A DNA stretch of 8,009 bases, from contig QMVB01000039.1 in the NCBI GenBank assembly GCA_003660905.1, positions 1 through 8,009 of the forward strand, read 5' to 3'. The notes beneath the pieces are model-generated. The model was not told the DNA's origin. It was given only the letters and a program-made list of their open reading frames with translations, and made no database searches. The position numbers and the translations under genes were made by a program. Numbering within the stretch: position 1 is the first letter of the stretch; each line of letters opens with the position of its first letter. This DNA comes from Candidatus Nanohalarchaeota archaeon. GTDB taxonomy: Archaea; EX4484-52. Shown here in pieces: positions 5,269 to 8,009 of the stretch.

Positions 5269-6582
5269 TTATTTAATCTCAACCATTCCGCCATTTGCCA
5301 TAATATGAAATGTTTTTCCAAGAACATATCCTTCTTCAGCTGCAAGAGAGGAAAAACTTGCCAGTTTTTCCATGTTGCCATGACTGGGGATTATGTTTTT
5401 TGGCTTCAGAAGCCTTATCATATCCCGGTGGTCCTCTCTTTTTGCATGACCTGAAACATGGACATTGTTTATCACCCTTGCGCCCCTTTTTTTGAGCAGC
5501 AGTTCAAGAGTATGCTTATTTGCCTTGTTTATCGGGCTGGGAATTGTAAAAGAAGAAAATATAATTTCGTCCCCTTTCTGTAATTTGTATTCCAAATCAT
5601 TTTTTGCAATTGAAGAAAGCACTGAATTTGGCTCTCCCTGATTTCCTGTGACAATAAGCAGGTATCCGGTGGGATTCTTGGCAACTTTTTCCAAAACAGA
5701 TCCGCTTTGATTTTTGCTTGGGCATATTGCAATATCACTTAAATCAATTAAGTTAAGTGTGGCTGCTGCTTTAAGATAGGTTGCCATGGACCTGCCGATG
5801 CATATGATTTTTCTTCTGTTCTGGTTTGCCTTTACTATATTTCTGATTCTCGCAATATGAGAGGCAAAAGTTGTGATTATAACAGCTTTTCCTGATTCAT
5901 AAGCCCGATTCAGTGCGTCATGCACCATAATCTGGGCAATGTATTCCGAGGATGTTCTCTCGTGTTCTTCAATTCTTACGCACTCTTCAATATGCGCTTT
6001 TATGCCTATTTTAGCAAGTTGCTTCATTCTTTCATAATCCGGTTTTTTTCCCATGGTAGGAGTATTGTCCAGCTTATAGTCGTTAAGATAAGTTACAATG
6101 CCTTCCTTTGTATGAAGCGCAATAAGCGTTGATTGCGGGATGCTGTGTGTTATATGCACAAGTTCCACTTTTATGTTTTGCGTAATTTTCAGAGTGCTTC
6201 CTGTGTTTAGCGGAGTCAAATAGCCAAGCAATCTTCTTTTTTTCCTGTCTTTTACCAGATGCTTTATTATTTCAATTGTGTATGGTGTTGCAATTATGGG
6301 GCATTTGTACCGCTCTGCCAATACAGGAATTGCTCCGATATGGTCTAGATGGGCATGGGATGCAACTATTGCCACAACATTTTTGTTGTGAAGAACAGAA
6401 TCATCCGGAACCGCTCCTTCCTTAATCAAAATATCATCAGGAACGATATTTGACTCTTCCTGCAGTGGAATGATTTTTTCCATGAAGAAGCCCATGTCGC
6501 ATATTACGACCTCCCCTCCAACTTCCACAGCTGTCATGTTTTTTCCGACTTCATTATAGCCGCCTATAGAATAGATTTTCAT
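5269..6582 (-). CDS. rnj: Archaeal RNase J-type beta-CASP metallo-beta-lactamase ribonuclease
   Basis: 437 residues from the ATG at 6582. Starts MKIYSIGGYNEVGKNM, typical of archaeal RNase J, a 5'-3' exoribonuclease acting on 5'-monophosphate RNA in cytoplasmic mRNA turnover. Metal ligands are visible: HAHLDH (76-81), H146 in THSIPQS, D168 in NDYKLD, then the beta-CASP motifs with H379 in HVSGHAKREDH and H401 in IIPSHGN. The beta-CASP insert contains TTFASHIARI (about 237-246). It lacks the C-terminal domain of bacterial RNase J (about 550 residues), as is usual in archaea. An upstream in-frame ATG at 6630 would add 16 residues, nearly all Tyr, Phe and Ile, encoded by AT-rich promoter-like DNA; I reject it because the protein family begins at MKIY. 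No Shine-Dalgarno is seen. It stops 42 nt before cdc48, which has its own promoter. Confidence 0.95.
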   Translation of the reverse strand: MKIYSIGGYNEVGKNMTAVEVGGEVVICDMGFFMEKIIPLQEESNIVPDDILIKEGAVPDDSVLHNKNVVAIVASHAHLDHIGAIPVLAERYKCPIIATPYTIEIIKHLVKDRKKRRLLGYLTPLNTGSTLKITQNIKVELVHITHSIPQSTLIALHTKEGIVTYLNDYKLDNTPTMGKKPDYERMKQLAKIGIKAHIEECVRIEEHERTSSEYIAQIMVHDALNRAYESGKAVIITTFASHIARIRNIVKANQNRRKIICIGRSMATYLKAAATLNLIDLSDIAICPSKNQSGSVLEKVAKNPTGYLLIVTGNQGEPNSVLSSIAKNDLEYKLQKGDEIIFSSFTIPSPINKANKHTLELLLKKRGARVINNVHVSGHAKREDHRDMIRLLKPKNIIPSHGNMEKLASFSSLAAEEGYVLGKTFHIMANGGMVEIK

Positions 6583-6597
6583 AATAATAATGTATGT

Positions 6598-6615
6598 ATA
6601 ATAATAAAAATAAAA
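6598..6615 (-). promoter_or_regulatory. Possible AT-rich promoter element for RNase J
   Basis: The 72-nt gap before RNase J has a minus-strand stretch TTTTATTTTTATTATTATAC, whose part at 6607-6614 is centred near 28 nt upstream of the ATG at 6582. The match to TATA consensus is loose because the whole stretch is AT-rich, so the exact box cannot be placed. Confidence 0.3.
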
Positions 6616-6628
6616 GGGAAAATTTCCC
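6600..6628 (-). terminator. Possible T-rich terminator after rpl12
   Basis: Downstream of the rpl12 stop, the minus strand passes through GGGAAATTTTCCC and then a T-rich run with three or more consecutive T blocks. Archaeal RNA polymerase commonly terminates on U-rich tracts without needing a strong hairpin. The same bases overlap the likely RNase J promoter, so the assignment is tentative. Confidence 0.25.
6616..6628. promoter_or_regulatory. 13-bp palindrome upstream of RNase J
   Basis: GGGAAAATTTCCC on the plus strand is a perfect inverted repeat of 6-bp arms around one central base. It ends 34 nt before the RNase J start codon, next to the likely promoter, where a dimeric repressor or activator could bind. 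With a 1-nt loop it would make a poor RNA hairpin. The role is inference. Confidence 0.35.
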
Positions 6629-6654
6629 AATTAAAATTCGTTATTTTTTTAATT

Positions 6655-6969
6655 TTATCCGAATAAAGCACCTAATCCTGCAGCTGCATCTTCTTCTGAT
6701 TTTTTCTCTTCTTCTTCAGATGGCTTTTCTTTCTTCTCTTCTGTCTTGGGCGCCTCTTTTCCTGCAGGTGCTGCCGGTGCGGCGGCTGCTACAGCAACGC
6801 TTTTGTTCATTGCTTCTTCTATGTCAATGTCTTTCAAAGCCGCTGTAAGTGCCTTTATCCTTGCTTCATCCGGCTTTACGCCGATGCTTGTCAATATCTT
6901 TTTTATATTTTCTTCGTTTACGTCTTTTCCAACTTTGTGCAAAATCATTGCACTGTAAATATATTCCAT
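6655..6969 (-). CDS. rpl12: Ribosomal stalk protein L12 (P1-type, archaeal)
   Basis: 104 residues, normal for the family. It forms the dimers of the flexible ribosomal stalk that recruit translation GTPases. An N-terminal dimerisation domain (1-57, starting MEYIYSAMILHKVGKDV) is followed by an Ala/Pro hinge (58-70), a Lys/Glu-rich linker (71-93) and the factor-binding tip AAAGLGALFG (95-104), which is the archaeal and eukaryotic signature. The gene starts 14 nt after the tbp stop and is preceded by a GGTGA Shine-Dalgarno at ideal distance, so it is probably translated from a tbp-rpl12 mRNA. In most archaea rpl12 follows rpl11-rpl1-rpl10; that order is broken here, at least on this side of the gene. 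Confidence 0.96.
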   Translation of the reverse strand: MEYIYSAMILHKVGKDVNEENIKKILTSIGVKPDEARIKALTAALKDIDIEEAMNKSVAVAAAAPAAPAGKEAPKTEEKKEKPSEEEEKKSEEDAAAGLGALFG

Positions 6970-6975
6970 TTTTTT

Positions 6976-6981
6976 TCACCT
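6976..6981 (-). promoter_or_regulatory. Shine-Dalgarno sequence of rpl12
   Basis: AGGTGA on the minus strand lies 6 nt before the ATG at 6969, between the tbp stop and rpl12 start. GGTGA is the standard archaeal anti-Shine-Dalgarno complement. It is the only clear example before a gene in this window, and it marks rpl12 as an internal operon gene. Confidence 0.75.
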
Positions 6982-6983
6982 AT

Positions 6984-7529
6984 TTATAAATTGTTTTCTT
7001 TTATTTTTTTCTCCAAATTGTCTGTTGCTCTCTCTATTTCCTCTTCGCTCCGGGCTCCTGTGCATACGATTTTTCCTGAATTGAAGAGCAGGAAGACAAC
7101 ATGCGGATCATTTAGCCTTAATATTAATCCCGGAAATGATTCCGGTTCATATTCGCATCCATCCAATGAAAATGCGATCTTGTTCAACACTAATTTTCTG
7201 TTTAGTGTCCCGGAAGCAACCATATTTACGATTTCTTCATTAGGTTCCTCTGTTATTGAGATTCCCTGTTTTTGAAGTATTCCTATCAGATGTCTTGTCG
7301 CTTCCTGTGCCAGTTTAAATGATTTTGTTCCAGAGCAGATTATTTTCCCTGTTGAAAATATCAGGTAATTTGCTTTTGGATCCTTGGTTCTGTATACAAG
7401 TCCAGGAAATACCTCGGGCTCGTATTCTGCATCATCCAGATTATTTGCCAGTTTCTCCAAAGGGACTTCACAGTGCAGGTCTGTTGATACAACAACATTG
7501 TGCACTTTTAAATCATTTTCTTTAGCCAT
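6984..7529 (-). CDS. tbp: TATA-box-binding protein (TBP)
   Basis: 181 residues, the usual archaeal TBP core length. The protein bends promoter DNA and, with TFB, recruits RNA polymerase. Two direct repeats form the saddle: YEPEVFPGL (36-44) with LIFSTGKIICSGTKS (56-70), and YEPESFPGL (127-135) with LLFNSGKIVCTGARS (147-161), offset by 91 residues. The four phenylalanines that wedge into TATA DNA are all present (F41, F58, F132, F149). It ends KIKENNL without the strongly acidic tail seen in some archaeal TBPs. The ATG at 7529 lacks a Shine-Dalgarno, and a TATA-like box sits 27.5 nt upstream, so the mRNA is probably leaderless and the gene may feel its own product. rpl12 follows 14 nt downstream, probably in the same transcript. 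Confidence 0.97.
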   Translation of the reverse strand: MAKENDLKVHNVVVSTDLHCEVPLEKLANNLDDAEYEPEVFPGLVYRTKDPKANYLIFSTGKIICSGTKSFKLAQEATRHLIGILQKQGISITEEPNEEIVNMVASGTLNRKLVLNKIAFSLDGCEYEPESFPGLILRLNDPHVVFLLFNSGKIVCTGARSEEEIERATDNLEKKIKENNL

Positions 7530-7552
7530 ATTAATTGTTTTTAAAGGAAACG

Positions 7553-7570
7553 TTTAAAAAGGTTTATAAA
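7553..7570 (-). promoter_or_regulatory. Tandem TATA-like boxes for tbp-rpl12
   Basis: Two boxes lie in the 48-nt gap after purM: TTTTTAAA (7553-7560), centred 27.5 nt before the tbp ATG, and TTTATAAA (7563-7570), centred about 37 nt before it. The inner box predicts a leaderless start; the outer, better-looking box would give a leader of about 10 nt. Either could be used. Confidence 0.5.
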
Positions 7571-7577
7571 TTTTTTG

Positions 7578-8009
7578 TCAATATCCTTCCCTGAACCCTA
7601 CGCCGAACTCTTCTAAAATGATTCCATTTTCATCAACAGCTTCTCCGATAACAGAGGCATTGATTCCGTGCCCTTTCAATACATCAATAATTTTGTCAGC
7701 TTCTTTTGCGACAATAACAAACCCAACGCCCATGTTGAATGTCTTAAACATCTCCTTGTCTGAAACATTGCCTTTTTCCTGCATTGCTTTAAATATTGGC
7801 GTTATCTCCGCCCACTTATCTATTGTATAGCAGATTTTGTCATTTAGCCTCGCAATATTCAATATCCCTCCGCCGGTAATATTTGCCAGACCAGTAACGT
7901 CATTAAAGCATTTATCCAACACATCCAGAATGGGTTTTACATAGATTGTTGTGGGAGTTAATATTTGCGGGGCGTATTTTTCAATATCTTCCTTGTTGCT
8001 CAGCAAAAC
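7578..8009 (-). CDS. purM: Phosphoribosylformylglycinamidine cyclo-ligase (AIR synthetase), 3' part
   Basis: The last 143 codons are present; the 5' part lies beyond the right edge (whole proteins are about 330-350 residues). PurM closes the imidazole ring of purines, converting FGAM and ATP to AIR. Visible signatures in order: LTPTTIYVKPILDVL (17-31 of this fragment), the GLANITGGGILNIARL segment (40-55), KWAEITPIFKAMQEKGNVSDKEMFKTFNMGVG (65-96), the last being the FNMGxG motif, and a final IGEAVDENG strand (121-129). The frame is open to the edge and in phase at 8009, so this is a cut gene and not a pseudogene. The usual AHITGGG reads ANITGGG here. tbp follows 48 nt downstream with its own promoter, so the two genes need not be linked in function. 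Confidence 0.93.
   Translation of the reverse strand, partial: VLLSNKEDIEKYAPQILTPTTIYVKPILDVLDKCFNDVTGLANITGGGILNIARLNDKICYTIDKWAEITPIFKAMQEKGNVSDKEMFKTFNMGVGFVIVAKEADKIIDVLKGHGINASVIGEAVDENGIILEEFGVGFREGY

Noticed and set aside
6583..6630. Upstream ATG at 6630 for RNase J, adding 16 residues
   Set aside because: The added residues are nearly all Tyr, Phe and Ile from AT-rich promoter-like DNA, and the family begins at MKIYSIGGYNEVG.
1..8009. tRNA, rRNA, transposase or defence genes
   Set aside because: Neither strand shows tRNA-like arms, rRNA conserved segments, a DDE or HUH transposase motif, or toxin-antitoxin or restriction motifs outside the genes described.

Overview
The window is archaeal. 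It encodes a TATA-binding protein, the acidic stalk protein L12/P1, ribosomal proteins L39e and L31e, a Cdc48/VAT-type double AAA ATPase and a short archaeal-type RNase J. DNA is AT-rich, genes are tightly packed, and all eight (nine with the cut purM) lie on the minus strand. The lineage cannot be fixed from this window. A compact DPANN-like or other poorly sampled archaeon would fit: core genes are shuffled relative to common archaeal operons, and several show unusual extensions. Presence of purM means the organism probably makes, or recently made, purines de novo.

Layout in the direction of transcription (right to left): 3' part of purM (runs off the right edge); tbp followed 14 nt later by rpl12; RNase J; cdc48; rpl39e-rpl31e; a secreted or membrane-anchored repeat protein of unknown function followed 2 nt later by a DUF116 membrane protein; then 247 bases without a convincing gene that carry three short direct repeats.

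Gene spacing gives a clear transcription picture. Gaps of 37-48 nt before tbp, cdc48, rpl39e and the 389-residue gene each hold an AT-rich TATA-like box about 24-28 nt upstream of the start codon, as expected for leaderless archaeal mRNAs. Gaps of 2-14 nt (tbp-rpl12, rpl39e-rpl31e, 389-residue gene-DUF116) hold no TATA box, and rpl12 has a GGTGA Shine-Dalgarno sequence. The likely units are therefore tbp-rpl12, RNase J, cdc48, rpl39e-rpl31e and the 389-residue gene-DUF116 pair.

Functionally this is mostly information-processing and quality-control housekeeping: transcription initiation, ribosome, RNA decay and protein unfolding. I see no defence system, mobile element, CRISPR array or RNA gene. 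The points most worth a second look are the roughly 95-residue Lys/Glu tail on L31e, the tbp-rpl12 pairing, the three-repeat surface protein paired with DUF116, and the altered second ATPase motif and p97-like C-terminus of Cdc48.
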